NCBI GenBank assembly: GCA_009889515.1
Contig: WUQR01000139.1
Coordinates: 620,001 to 684,000, forward strand
Origin: Nitrososphaerota archaeon
GTDB lineage: Archaea > Thermoproteota > Nitrososphaeria_A > Caldarchaeales > Calditenuaceae
Direction: 5' to 3'
DNA: 64,000 nucleotides
Below, one piece after another: positions 33,627 through 42,607 of this stretch. Numbering within the stretch: the first letter of the stretch is position 1; the number at the start of each line of letters is the position of its first letter. Below the pieces are notes generated by a model. That model was not told the origin of the DNA. It made no database searches and saw only the letters and a program-made list of their open reading frames with translations. The translations under genes and the position numbers were made by a program.

Positions 33627-35663
33627 CTAATCCCTGAAAACCACCCTTATCCTCTCAGAGTTGAGTGAGAGAGGTTTGAAGAGTATACCCTCACCCGTGA
33701 AGAATTTGGTGAAGAACTCGTAGAGGTGGAGCCTCAGAGCCTGTATGAAGACGAGCAGCCCCTCAAGCCCCATGACACCTATGTTACCGATCAAGAGGAT
33801 TCCTATAGAGGCCAGGCCGAGCGCCTCCCAAGCCGCATTAATCAAGAGCATCAGAGCCACGTGAATAATCATCAGAATAGAGATCCTGAGGTAGCTGAGG
33901 GTGTTCGACATGAAGTGGATAATGTTCTCAAGTATTTCGAGAAGCCCTGTTCCGAAGTGCCCGAGAATACTTCCACGTGGAAAGAGGCCAATGAACGATC
34001 CAACAATTCTTCCTCCAACGATTAGGGCCATGGCGGTCAATAGGCCGTAAACACCTATGGCTCCTACGAGGCTGGCGGGGAGTCCTAGGAGTGGGACTGG
34101 CTGGCTGCTCGTGAGTAGGGTCTCGAATCCTCTTGTAGTGATGAATGCTAGTGCGAATAGAAGCCCGCTGACATACATTCCAAGTGATGCTGCCTTAGAG
34201 AATATAGCCTCCCCCACCTCGCCGTGCTTGATTAGAATGTAAGCTGAGATGGCCAGGCCGATTGAGACATGTATGAAGCCCAAGAGTGGGGCGAATGTGA
34301 AGAGCTTGATGACTGCTTCCGAGCTAATAGCTGCCGACTCGCCATGGTGCTCAATCAACTCAAGGATAGGCTTCATTCCGGTTACTGGTGAGAGCTTGAA
34401 CCCGAAGGCTTCCTGTATGAAGAAGCCGGCAATCGATGAGGAGATTCCCAGCATCATTATGAGCCGCCCCCACAGCTTCAAACCGCTCCTAGCCCTAATG
34501 GATAGAATGAGGCCTAGGATGGCTAGGACGAGGCCCTGCCCCAGGTCCGCGAACATGACTCCATAGAATACTGATAGGAAGACTGAGACGAAGGGTGTTG
34601 GGTCCACCTCGTAGTAGGAGGGTGGGCCTTGGATGAGAGTAACGGGTTTGAAAGACTCTGTAATCCAGTTATTCTTGAGGCGGGTTGGGGGCTTTTCCTC
34701 CGAGCCGTGGTGGTGGGTAGTTGGGTATAATTGGACGTAAGCCATGCCGCCCACCTCTCGGATGAAGTCTCCACTCAGCCTTTCAGGTAGATAGCCTTCA
34801 AGGACTAGCAGCCTGCCTCTCTCCCCCCTTAACCTCTGGACAGAGTCGATTATGCCCTGAGCAAGCGTTCTCAGTGTAGCAATCTCCCGTCCCCTCTCCT
34901 CACGAATCCACCTCTTCCTCCCCTCTACACTCTCGACCTCAGCCCTCAACGTGGAAAGCCGCTCCTCAACCTCCCTAAGCTTCTCAGAGAGCTTCTCAAG
35001 AGGCTCATCAACCCGCACATCGACCTGCGTCAGGTTAAACGTCCTCAAGACCCTCTCAATCTTCTCCCGATGCACGGGTTTTGACACAATAATTATGAGG
35101 ACCGTGTCCTTCTGTATCGGCTTGAAGGCGACCGAGGCCTCCTCGAGCGACTTGGTTATCTCGTCTAGGTCGCGGGCCGAGGCTATGAATGCTCCAGCGT
35201 ATACGTGTCTGAGCCGTGATATTCTTGAAAGATCTAGGCCTAGCTGGACATATATGGAGAGCCTAGCCCTCTCCCTCTCCAGCCTCTCAATCTCCGGCCT
35301 AATCTCCTCCATCCTCTTGTTCAGCTCTCTCAGCTCCGATAGGATGGGCTGGGCTCGGCTCGTTAGAGAGTCCAAAAGATCCTCCAGATCCTTGACGCTT
35401 ATACTCTCGGGCTCAGGCTCTCCCTTCAGGAGGACTTCTATTACACCACCTCCAGCCTCCACCTCCAGCTCTCTAGCCGCGGCCTCAAGCTCAAGGAATA
35501 GCCTTCTCGCCCGCTCATAGAGCGGTTCAAGCCTCTTTGCGAGTTTTTGGTCTTCATGTGACGTGGGGTGAAACTCTCCGAAACGGACCAGTGCCTTTAA
35601 AAGGTCTTGCGCCCTGCTCGAAGGTGCCACCACTGTCGCCTTCAGCAGCCGTTCTACTACCAT
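33627..35663 (-). CDS. atpI: V/A-type ATP synthase subunit I (a)
   Basis: The membrane stator subunit forming the ion half-channels. Of 678 residues, about the first 330 are soluble with coiled coils (for example LSELRELNKRMEEIRPEIERL), and the rest contain about seven to eight membrane helices. The Arg facing the rotor ring is in SNTLSYLRISILMIIHVALML, and a second conserved Arg is in IQALRLHLYEFFTKFF. It lies alone, about 31 kb from subunits B and D, between the sugar operon and a divergent thiol oxidoreductase. Confidence 0.94.
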   Translation of the reverse strand: MVVERLLKATVVAPSSRAQDLLKALVRFGEFHPTSHEDQKLAKRLEPLYERARRLFLELEAAARELEVEAGGGVIEVLLKGEPEPESISVKDLEDLLDSLTSRAQPILSELRELNKRMEEIRPEIERLERERARLSIYVQLGLDLSRISRLRHVYAGAFIASARDLDEITKSLEEASVAFKPIQKDTVLIIIVSKPVHREKIERVLRTFNLTQVDVRVDEPLEKLSEKLREVEERLSTLRAEVESVEGRKRWIREERGREIATLRTLAQGIIDSVQRLRGERGRLLVLEGYLPERLSGDFIREVGGMAYVQLYPTTHHHGSEEKPPTRLKNNWITESFKPVTLIQGPPSYYEVDPTPFVSVFLSVFYGVMFADLGQGLVLAILGLILSIRARSGLKLWGRLIMMLGISSSIAGFFIQEAFGFKLSPVTGMKPILELIEHHGESAAISSEAVIKLFTFAPLLGFIHVSIGLAISAYILIKHGEVGEAIFSKAASLGMYVSGLLFALAFITTRGFETLLTSSQPVPLLGLPASLVGAIGVYGLLTAMALIVGGRIVGSFIGLFPRGSILGHFGTGLLEILENIIHFMSNTLSYLRISILMIIHVALMLLINAAWEALGLASIGILLIGNIGVMGLEGLLVFIQALRLHLYEFFTKFFTGEGILFKPLSLNSERIRVVFRD

Positions 35664-35756
35664 TCGAGATTGGATATTCTCGTCATAATTTAATCCTTGG
35701 CTCCTGAGTTGGGGGCTTAGATAATAGTTATAGGCTCGTAGTCGAGTGTCTATTCT

Positions 35757-36404
35757 GTGAGCTCGATTCTAAAGCCGCGCGACAGGGAATTTGTGAAGAA
35801 GAAGCTAAGTGAGGAGGTGTCCTCCACTGTCCGAATACTATACTTCACGCAGGAGTTTGAGTGCGAGTATTGCGAGGTCACTAGGCGGCTCCTGAGCGAG
35901 CTGGCAGAGCTGAACGGGAACCTTAGACTGGAGATATACGACCTAGAGCGTGACAGAGACTTGGCTGAGAAGTGGCGCATAGACAAGATACCTGCGACAA
36001 TCCTCCTCGGTGAGAGGGAGTCGTGGATACGCTTCTTTGGGGTCCCCAGTGGATACGAGTTTACAACCTTGCTAGAAGACATTGTGGACGTCTCAAGGGG
36101 GAGGTCTAGGCTCTCGCCCCGCGCCCTTGAGATGGTCAAGTCCGTGGATAAGCCCCTCCATATACAGGTCTTCGTAACGCCTACCTGCCCCTACTGCCCC
36201 CGAGCCGTCAGAATCGCACACCAAATGGCTCTCGAGAATCCGAAAATAGTAGCCGACATGGTAGAGGTCATAGAGTTTCCGCACTTGGCTCAGAAGTATC
36301 ATGTGATGGCTGTCCCTAAAACGGTCGTCAACGATAAGATAGAGTTTGAAGGCGCTCTCCCCGAGATACACTACATCGAACATGTTCTCCAAGCCCTCTC
36401 CTAA
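35757..36404 (+). CDS. Protein disulfide oxidoreductase (two glutaredoxin-like domains)
   Basis: A 215-residue PDO of the type found in thermophilic archaea, where it forms disulfides in cytosolic proteins. Two thioredoxin folds each carry a CxxC: CEYC (36-39) and CPYC (144-147), with cis-Pro segments KIPATILLG and AVPKTVVND. GTG start with GATAATAGTTATAG about 30 nt upstream. It is followed after 34 nt by the Rqc2-homologue gene. Confidence 0.93.
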   Translation: MSSILKPRDREFVKKKLSEEVSSTVRILYFTQEFECEYCEVTRRLLSELAELNGNLRLEIYDLERDRDLAEKWRIDKIPATILLGERESWIRFFGVPSGYEFTTLLEDIVDVSRGRSRLSPRALEMVKSVDKPLHIQVFVTPTCPYCPRAVRIAHQMALENPKIVADMVEVIEFPHLAQKYHVMAVPKTVVNDKIEFEGALPEIHYIEHVLQALS

Positions 36405-36438
36405 ATCTTGATAAAAACGACTCCACCCTGAATTATCA

Positions 36439-38337
36439 GTGCTAGAGAAGCCCCGACTCGAGTTAAACAGCCTAGACTTGGGCGTGCTAGTTAGGGAGAT
36501 TAGCGCGTCCCATCCAAGATACGTCTCCCAAATTTACAGGGGTGTGGACTCATCATACATCCTCAGGCTTAGGGGTGAGGAGGATGTAAGAGACCTAAAA
36601 ATGGTCCCGGGCAAGGCCATCTTTCTCGCACCAGGCATATACCCGGTCCACGGCCAACTAGACGATTTCGCATCCATGCTTAGGAAGTATCTCAGGGGAT
36701 GTATGCTGAGGTCTGTCGAGCATGTCGCAGGTGAAAGGATAGCTAGACTCCGTTTTGAAGGGCGAGGGGCAGTGTACGACCTTATCGTAGAGGTCTTCCC
36801 CGGGGGAGGGTTAAGTCTCCTTGATGAGAGGGGTGTAGTAATTTTATCAACCAGCCTGAGGAGGGGTGAGCCCTACTCCTGGCCCGAAAGGAGGGCGACA
36901 GTATCCGGACGTGATGACGCCCTTAGGCTGCTTTCTAGTGTGGAGGGGAGGCTCAAAATTGGGGTGGCCCTTGCAAGAGAGTTCGGACTGGGCACTAAAT
37001 ACTCAAACGAGGTATTGGCGAGGGCTGGTATCCCTCCATCCAAAAAGGTTGCCGAACTAGATGCTGGCGATAAAGAGAAGATTGCTGATACTGTAGAGTG
37101 CCTTCTTAAACTGCTTGAAAACCCGAAACCCACAGCATACAAGACCGGCGACGAGTATGTAGCGTTCGCCCCATTCCCACTCATTCACATATCCATGCAA
37201 GGCCTTGAAGAAGTCCACACAGCCAGTCTGAATGAGGCTGTTAGCCTAGCCTACGAGTCCTATGCTAGGGCGGTTGAGGCCTCCGAGCATAAACAGAGAA
37301 TAGAGGAAGAGATTAGGAAGATTGAAAAGGAAATTGCCGAGAAGAGAGCCCTAGCTGACCAGCTAAGGCTTAAGGCCCAAGAACTCAGGGAACTAGCATC
37401 CATCCTTCATATGAGATTGGCTGAGCTAAAGGACTTGTGGGCCGAGCTCAAGGCAGGCGGCTCGCCAAGCGGGATCTTGAAGTCTCTGGACAGAAGCACT
37501 GGTGTAGCTACAATCGAGCTAGATGGAAGGACCGTGCAGCTAAGCATCAGGGAACCGGTCACAGACCAGATCGACAGGCTCTTCAACAACGCTAAAACGA
37601 CGATGAAGGGTGCAGAGAACATACTCAGAGAGATCTCAGAGCTCGAAGAGAAGGTCATGCGCCTTAAGTCTAAAGTCCCAGCCCCTCAGGCAGCCGCGGT
37701 TGTCGAGGTTAGGAGGCGGGGTACAGAATGGTTCCACAGGTATAGGTGGTCAATGACGAGCGGGGGTAGACTCATCGTCCTCGGGAGAGACGCCAGCTCA
37801 AACATCCGGCTACTGAAGAAACATCTAGACAAGAGCGACATCGTTTTGCATGCGGAGGTTAGGGGCTCGCCTGTCGCAATTCTGAAAGATGGGGCGGGGT
37901 CTGGAGAAGAAGAGCTACGCGAGGCTGCCATACTCTGTGCTTCTTTCAGCCGAGCTTGGCGGGAAGGACTCTCCACAATGTCCGTATACTGGGTAGGGCC
38001 TGATCAGATAAGCTTCACACCACCCCAGGGGACATATCTTCCCCGAGGCTCGTTTATCGTTAAGCCTCCCAAAAACTACATCCACGTGCCACTCCAAATC
38101 TGTATAGGGTATTCTGAGAGGCTTGGCCCGATTGTGGGTGTCGAGTCTTGGGTCAAGTCGGAGGCAGTTGTCTACGCCGTAATCACGCCTGGCCAAGAAG
38201 ACGCCTCCACGGTTGCTAAAGCCCTCGCAGCTAAGGTTGCCGAATCACTAGGGCTTCGAGAAGACAGTTTCAGGCTGAGCGATTTCGAAGCCCTCATCCC
38301 CTATGGCAGATGCCGCGTGCTCAGATGGTCGCGCTGA
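36439..38337 (+). CDS. rqcH: Rqc2/NEMF homologue (NFACT protein, ribosome quality control)
   Basis: A 632-residue NFACT protein. In other organisms it binds stalled 50S/60S subunits with peptidyl-tRNA and adds C-terminal tails. Domains: NFACT-N (LELNSLDLGVLVREISASHPRYVSQIYRG), helix-hairpin-helix and long coiled coil (about 280-330 and 385-420), then NFACT-R (WFHRYRWSMTSGGRLIVLGRDASSNIRLLKKHL, DIVLHAEVRGSPVAILK, SVYWVGPDQIS, GSFIVKPPKNY). GTG start with GATAAAAAC about 26 nt upstream. This is the full-length archaeal form. Confidence 0.92.
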   Translation: MLEKPRLELNSLDLGVLVREISASHPRYVSQIYRGVDSSYILRLRGEEDVRDLKMVPGKAIFLAPGIYPVHGQLDDFASMLRKYLRGCMLRSVEHVAGERIARLRFEGRGAVYDLIVEVFPGGGLSLLDERGVVILSTSLRRGEPYSWPERRATVSGRDDALRLLSSVEGRLKIGVALAREFGLGTKYSNEVLARAGIPPSKKVAELDAGDKEKIADTVECLLKLLENPKPTAYKTGDEYVAFAPFPLIHISMQGLEEVHTASLNEAVSLAYESYARAVEASEHKQRIEEEIRKIEKEIAEKRALADQLRLKAQELRELASILHMRLAELKDLWAELKAGGSPSGILKSLDRSTGVATIELDGRTVQLSIREPVTDQIDRLFNNAKTTMKGAENILREISELEEKVMRLKSKVPAPQAAAVVEVRRRGTEWFHRYRWSMTSGGRLIVLGRDASSNIRLLKKHLDKSDIVLHAEVRGSPVAILKDGAGSGEEELREAAILCASFSRAWREGLSTMSVYWVGPDQISFTPPQGTYLPRGSFIVKPPKNYIHVPLQICIGYSERLGPIVGVESWVKSEAVVYAVITPGQEDASTVAKALAAKVAESLGLREDSFRLSDFEALIPYGRCRVLRWSR

Positions 38338-38415
38338 GGAGGGAGTAGTGTCTCTTCATCGACGGTGAATTAGGTTAGGATACGTTTTTATCAGGCTACA
38401 TCAAGTATTCTTTGG

Positions 38416-38994
38416 ATGGGCCCATTCCTGAGCGAGGAGATAACGGTCAGGGAAGTAATGACAAGCCCTGTCATAGAGTTGGGTGCTGAGAGCACAGCAA
38501 ACGTCGCTGCCGAGATGATGGCCAAGTACAAGATAAGCAGCATATTAGTGAGAAAAGATGGACGGCCTGTGGGCATAGTGACTAAGAGGGATCTCGTAGA
38601 GAAAGTTGTGGCTCAGGATAGGAGGCCCAGCGAGGTGAAGCTTGAGGAGATAATGTCCTCTCCCCTCGTAACAGTAGACCCATCCGCGACAATCGAAGAC
38701 GCCGTCCGGCTGATGACTAGGCTTGGCATCAGCAGGCTGATAGTAAGCTACAAGGGGAATGTCCAGGGAATCATAAGCCTGAAGGACGTTCTCAAGATCA
38801 CTCCGGATATAATATCAGTCATAAAGGAGCAGTTCAAGCTCAGTGGTGGGCCTATCTTGAAGAGGGAATCTTACCTCGAGGGATACTGCGACTCCTGTGG
38901 TGAGTGGAGCGACATGCTTGTGAGGATTGATGACCAGTACCTCTGCGAGGAGTGCCGACTGGAACTTGAGAAGGGAAGCATCGCGGGAACCTAA
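38416..38994 (+). CDS. CBS-domain pair with C-terminal zinc ribbon
   Basis: A 192-residue protein. Two CBS motifs (VREVMTSPVIELG...GIVTKRDLVEKVV and LEEIMSSPLVTVDPSATIEDAVRLM...GIISLKDVLK) form a nucleotide-sensing module. The last 40 residues hold C-x2-C (GYCDSCGEW) and C-x2-C (YLCEECRLE), a zinc ribbon. TTTTTATC lies about 29 nt upstream of the ATG. Such pairs often regulate partner enzymes by binding AMP/ATP or S-adenosylmethionine. Its end overlaps the next gene by about 29 nt. Confidence 0.88.
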   Translation: MGPFLSEEITVREVMTSPVIELGAESTANVAAEMMAKYKISSILVRKDGRPVGIVTKRDLVEKVVAQDRRPSEVKLEEIMSSPLVTVDPSATIEDAVRLMTRLGISRLIVSYKGNVQGIISLKDVLKITPDIISVIKEQFKLSGGPILKRESYLEGYCDSCGEWSDMLVRIDDQYLCEECRLELEKGSIAGT

Positions 38995-39442
38995 ATTCCT
39001 CACAGACTCGATGCATGGTAAACTCACGCGCTGGCTAAGAATGCTCGGATACGACACAGTCTACTACCCCCGAGGAGATGACGAGATTATTCAAAAAGGG
39101 TCAGAAGAGGGGCGTATAGTCCTCACCTCAGACACCGAACTCTATAGACGAATATTGTCTAAAGGTGGTCGCTCCATTCTCCTGCCGCTTAGCGGTACCG
39201 AGAGCCAGCTCTCCCAAATCGCCATCCACTTGATGAGCGAGTACGGAATACCTTTTGAGGAGTTCTTAGCCTTGAAGTTTAGGCTCTGCTCCCTCTGTAA
39301 CGGACAGCTCCAGCCATCCTCTGACAACAGGTGGAGGTGCGGGTCGTGCGGTCAGGAATACTGGGTTGGGAGCCACTGGAAGAACATTTCACAGACCTTG
39401 GAGAGAGTGAGAAGGCTGCTAAAGGGTTTGAGCAAGGAATAA
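38966..39442 (+). CDS. Mut7-C RNase domain protein
   Basis: From TTG 38966 the product is 158 residues with the Mut7-C (DUF82) pattern: KFLTDSMHGKLTRWLRMLGYDTVYY, then RIVLTSDTELYRRI, a PIN-like fold with acidic residues. A C-terminal zinc ribbon follows: C-x2-C (RLCSLCNG) and C-x2-C (WRCGSCGQEYW). Family members are proposed RNases. The start is inside the preceding CBS gene in another frame, suggesting coupled translation. Confidence 0.85.
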   Translation: MRREASREPKFLTDSMHGKLTRWLRMLGYDTVYYPRGDDEIIQKGSEEGRIVLTSDTELYRRILSKGGRSILLPLSGTESQLSQIAIHLMSEYGIPFEEFLALKFRLCSLCNGQLQPSSDNRWRCGSCGQEYWVGSHWKNISQTLERVRRLLKGLSKE

Positions 39443-39469
39443 AAGAATGGTTTCACATGTGTTGCTGGA

Positions 39470-40084
39470 ATGATAAGTGAAGAGGTGGGGGTGGGGCTGG
39501 TAAGGCTGGCTAGGTCTGCTATTATGAGAGACCTCGGACTCAAGAAAGAGTTGGATTTGACAGACTCTCTCAAGAACCTATCTATCCGTAGAGGAGTCTT
39601 CGTAACACTCTATCAACACGAATCAAAGGAGTTGAGGGGTTGCATGGGCCTGCCACTCCCGCGCTCCAATATCGTGGACGATACGATAACTGCTGCCAGG
39701 CTTGCAGCCTTCTACGACCCGCGTTTCCCACCCCTGACACAGTCCGAGGCAGATGAAGTGGTTGTAGAGCTGACGCTCCTCACAGAGCCCGAAGAAATCA
39801 AAGCTGAGCCGCGGTCCTCGCTCCCTGAGCACATCAGGATAGGCCTCGACGGCCTAATCATTGAAGCCGATGAGGGCGCAGGCCTTCTACTCCCCCAAGT
39901 CCCTGTGGAGTATGGCTGGGATGCGGAGGAGTTCCTTATGCACCTATGCTTAAAGGCCGGGTTAAGGCCCACTGACTGGCTGAGAGGGGATGTGAAGATC
40001 TACAGGTTTAACGCGGATATTTTTGCGGAAGAGACTCCGCGGGGCGTCATCAAGAGAATAACGCTCAGGGCACATCATACCTAA
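39470..40084 (+). CDS. AMMECR1 domain protein
   Basis: A 204-residue single-domain protein of the universal AMMECR1 family, with the hallmark LRGCMGLPLPRSNIVDDTITAARLAAFYDPRFPPL and VELTLLTEPEEI, and LLLPQVPVEYGWDAEEFLMHLCLKAGL. The molecular function is unknown; archaeal members are often paired with MEMO or radical SAM genes, which are not seen here. An AATAAAAG element about 26 nt upstream of the ATG suggests its own leaderless promoter. Confidence 0.92.
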   Translation: MISEEVGVGLVRLARSAIMRDLGLKKELDLTDSLKNLSIRRGVFVTLYQHESKELRGCMGLPLPRSNIVDDTITAARLAAFYDPRFPPLTQSEADEVVVELTLLTEPEEIKAEPRSSLPEHIRIGLDGLIIEADEGAGLLLPQVPVEYGWDAEEFLMHLCLKAGLRPTDWLRGDVKIYRFNADIFAEETPRGVIKRITLRAHHT

Positions 40085-40110
40085 AACATCATAGAGGGAA
40101 GGCCGACTCT

Positions 40111-41250
40111 ATGGCGCGCATCCACTTCAGCGTATGCGGAATAGGGCTAGGACATGCGTCTAGGTGCCGGCCGATAATCTTGGAGGCCATCAAGAGGGGG
40201 CATGACGTTTCGATATCCACCTACGGTGATGCAGTCAGCTATTTTGAGAGGCTGGGTCTAAACGTCTTGGAGGTACCCGCTGTCGACTATGGGCGGGATG
40301 CGCGGGGCGCGGTGAGCATAAAGGCAACACTGCTTCAAAACATCTTCCTACCATTGAAGGTTACTGCCCAGACACTCATCGAGGCTAGAATCATTGAGGA
40401 GTTTGGAGCTGATGCAGTAGTTTCGGACACTAGGGCTTCCGCCATCCTAGCCGCACGCCTAACCGGCATACGAAGCACCCTCATCCTCAACCAATACAAT
40501 GTCCTGTTGCAGAAGGACCGCCTACCCAGACTAGCCGCATTCTTCGAAGACATCATAAACTCGTTCACAGTTGCTTGGAGCCTCTCCCACAGGCTCCTAA
40601 TAGCAGACTACCCGCCACCTCTCACAATCTCCAGAGAGAACCTGAGGATGCGTAGGGTGGATGAACTGCGTGCAGAGTATGTGGGCCCGATACTGGAGAG
40701 ACTACCGGGCGACTACCCCCCTCGCGATAAGCTCAAAGAGAAGCTCGGATTCGACCCATCAAAACCACTAGTAGCGGTAGTACCCACAGGCCCCCACCCA
40801 GATCGTACACGCTTCAGAGACCTCCTAGTACCTCTCCTCCATCGCCAGAAAGGGTTTCAAGCCATAATGACAGGGGCTGTAGGTGGCCAGGTAAACGAAG
40901 GCGTGAGGCTTGTGGAGTGGTATGAGGACGAGTATGAACTGCTCGCGGCCTCAGATGTTGTCGTGACGCGGGCAGGCCAGACGCTCGCAGCCAAGGCCCT
41001 AGCCTTCAACTGCAGGCTCGTCGTGATCCCAATACCAAGGCAGACAGAGCAGGAATCAAACGCAAAATCGCTGGCCGAAAATGGGGTGGCCGTTATCCTC
41101 AGAGAGGGGGATTTAAGTGTTGAGAGCCTCTCAGCATCTGTCAAGAAGGCTTTAGACGAGATAGACACCGCGGCTTTGCAGAAGTACTCTCGTCATGCAG
41201 CCAATGCCAGGCCAGTTGAGAGAATACTGGACATGGCGCTGAGCCCCTGA
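40111..41250 (+). CDS. GT28/MurG-like glycosyltransferase
   Basis: A 379-residue GT-B-fold enzyme. N-terminal VCGIGLGHASRCRPIILEAIKRGHDVSI, a linker, and C-terminal donor-binding domain with PLVAVVPTGPHPD, EYELLAASDVVVTRAGQTLAAKALAFNCRLVVIPIPR, in the style of UDP-GlcNAc transferases. It probably moves a hexosamine to a lipid or protein. It follows the AMMECR1 gene after 26 nt. The acceptor cannot be judged. Confidence 0.85.
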   Translation: MARIHFSVCGIGLGHASRCRPIILEAIKRGHDVSISTYGDAVSYFERLGLNVLEVPAVDYGRDARGAVSIKATLLQNIFLPLKVTAQTLIEARIIEEFGADAVVSDTRASAILAARLTGIRSTLILNQYNVLLQKDRLPRLAAFFEDIINSFTVAWSLSHRLLIADYPPPLTISRENLRMRRVDELRAEYVGPILERLPGDYPPRDKLKEKLGFDPSKPLVAVVPTGPHPDRTRFRDLLVPLLHRQKGFQAIMTGAVGGQVNEGVRLVEWYEDEYELLAASDVVVTRAGQTLAAKALAFNCRLVVIPIPRQTEQESNAKSLAENGVAVILREGDLSVESLSASVKKALDEIDTAALQKYSRHAANARPVERILDMALSP

Positions 41251-41343
41251 TTGAAAGATTACATATCGCTCTTTTTCAGGTGAATCTTCCAAATATAAAT
41301 CCGCATGGTTATATATGAGAAATTAGAGTAATTCAGTGATAGG

Positions 41344-41847
41344 GTGTTGGACCAACAGGGGCCTAGATGCCCCCTCCGCGTTACGCCTGCAATGGTTTCG
41401 GGGTTGGTTGAGATCCTAGAGCTGCTGAATGGTAGGGCAGACGTAGCTACGCTTGTAAGTGAGGCTGGGATGGAGTCGGGGCTTGTGCTGGAAATCCTCG
41501 AGGCATGCGAGGCCCTAGGCCTAGTGAAGGTTGATGAAGGTGACGCAATACTAACCGATCTGGGCAGATCCTTCTCGAGGCGCAGGCACTCCGGGAAGAT
41601 ACGGATGCTCCGAGAGCTGACCAGAAACGCCGAGCCCTTCAAATCAATAATCCGCTATGTGGCTGAAAAGAAGGGCCCCATTCCCGTTGACCAGATCTGC
41701 AGAGACCTAAACCTCTGCGACAATAGTCCTGAGAGCGTCACTATGGCTAAGTCTTTCCTCCTCGACTGGCTAGTTACGACTGGCTATCTAGAGTATGATG
41801 GTGAGGAAGGATTATTCAAGGCTAGGCGGGGGGTAAAGGCTAGCTAA
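41344..41847 (+). CDS. Stand-alone AAA-associated-domain protein (ABC-linked)
   Basis: A 167-residue protein resembling the C-terminal AAA-associated domain (PF09821 type) that is fused to some nitrate/sulfonate ABC ATPases. It looks winged-helix-like: VSGLVEILELLNGRADVATLVSEAGMESGLVLEILEACEALGLVKVDEGDAILTDLG, then a second helical part and WLVTTGYLEYDGEEGLFKAR. GTG start; GGTTATATATG lies about 32 nt upstream. It converges on the transporter ATPase gene with an 8-nt overlap, so it is probably a partner or regulator of it. Confidence 0.75.
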   Translation: MLDQQGPRCPLRVTPAMVSGLVEILELLNGRADVATLVSEAGMESGLVLEILEACEALGLVKVDEGDAILTDLGRSFSRRRHSGKIRMLRELTRNAEPFKSIIRYVAEKKGPIPVDQICRDLNLCDNSPESVTMAKSFLLDWLVTTGYLEYDGEEGLFKARRGVKAS

Positions 41848-42607
41848 TAAGAGAGAATATCTCATCGACCAGTCTGTAGAACTCCTCTGACTTCTTGTTC
41901 CTAGGTCGCGAGAGTTCTATGGGGACCTCAGCCAGAATCCTTGCGGGACGCCCACCAAGCACAATCACCCTGTCAGCAAGCATGACAACCTCCTCGATGT
42001 TGTGAGAAACCATCACTACAGAGATGGGTGGGAGGGTCGTGTCAAACCACATGCCCTCCAGCTCGCGAATTAAGCTGAGCGAAGTGAGGGGGTCAAGGTT
42101 GCTGAACGGCTCGTCCAAGAGGAGGAGGTCTGGGTCTGTGACGAGTGCTCTGGCGAGCGCGACTCTCTGTCTCATTCCCCCACTCAGCTCGTAGGGGTAT
42201 GCGGACTCGTAGCCGCTGAGTTCAACCAGCTCAAGTAGTTCAGACACTTTCAACTGCTTCTCGCGCTCGGTCAGATCCTTCCTAGCCATGAGGGCGAGGT
42301 AAATGTTCTCTTTGACCGTTAGCCAGGGGAGCAGTGTTGGCGTCTGATGCATCAGGGATATGCGCGGCGTAGTGCCATTCAACACTTCACCGCGAAATAT
42401 CACTGTTCCAGACAGAGGCTTGATGAGCCCGGCCATAATCCGGAGTATGGTGCTCTTTCCGCACCCACTCGGCCCCACTATCCCTAGAAACTCGCCGTAC
42501 CTGACCTGTATGTTCAGGTTCTCGATAACTTTGAGAGTCGACCCCGCCCTCAGGCTATAACCATGTGTAACGTTTCTAAGCTCTAATAGTATTTCAGAGT
42601 TGCTCAT
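41840..42607 (-). CDS. ABC transporter ATPase, nitrate/sulfonate/taurine type
   Basis: A 255-residue ATPase with Walker A GPSGCGKST (45-53), signature LSGGMRQRVALARAL (141-155), Walker B LLLLDEPFSNLD (161-172) and switch His in VMVSHNIEEVVMLADRV. Similar to SsuB/TauB. It lacks the AAA-associated C-terminal domain that is instead a separate gene next door. Its start overlaps the permease gene by 14 nt. Confidence 0.93.
   Translation of the reverse strand: MSNSEILLELRNVTHGYSLRAGSTLKVIENLNIQVRYGEFLGIVGPSGCGKSTILRIMAGLIKPLSGTVIFRGEVLNGTTPRISLMHQTPTLLPWLTVKENIYLALMARKDLTEREKQLKVSELLELVELSGYESAYPYELSGGMRQRVALARALVTDPDLLLLDEPFSNLDPLTSLSLIRELEGMWFDTTLPPISVVMVSHNIEEVVMLADRVIVLGGRPARILAEVPIELSRPRNKKSEEFYRLVDEIFSLIS

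Noticed and set aside
34951-35520. Serine-rich 189-residue frame on the plus strand
   Set aside because: Antisense to the coiled-coil part of ATPase subunit I; the serine bias comes from the reversed Glu/Leu codons.
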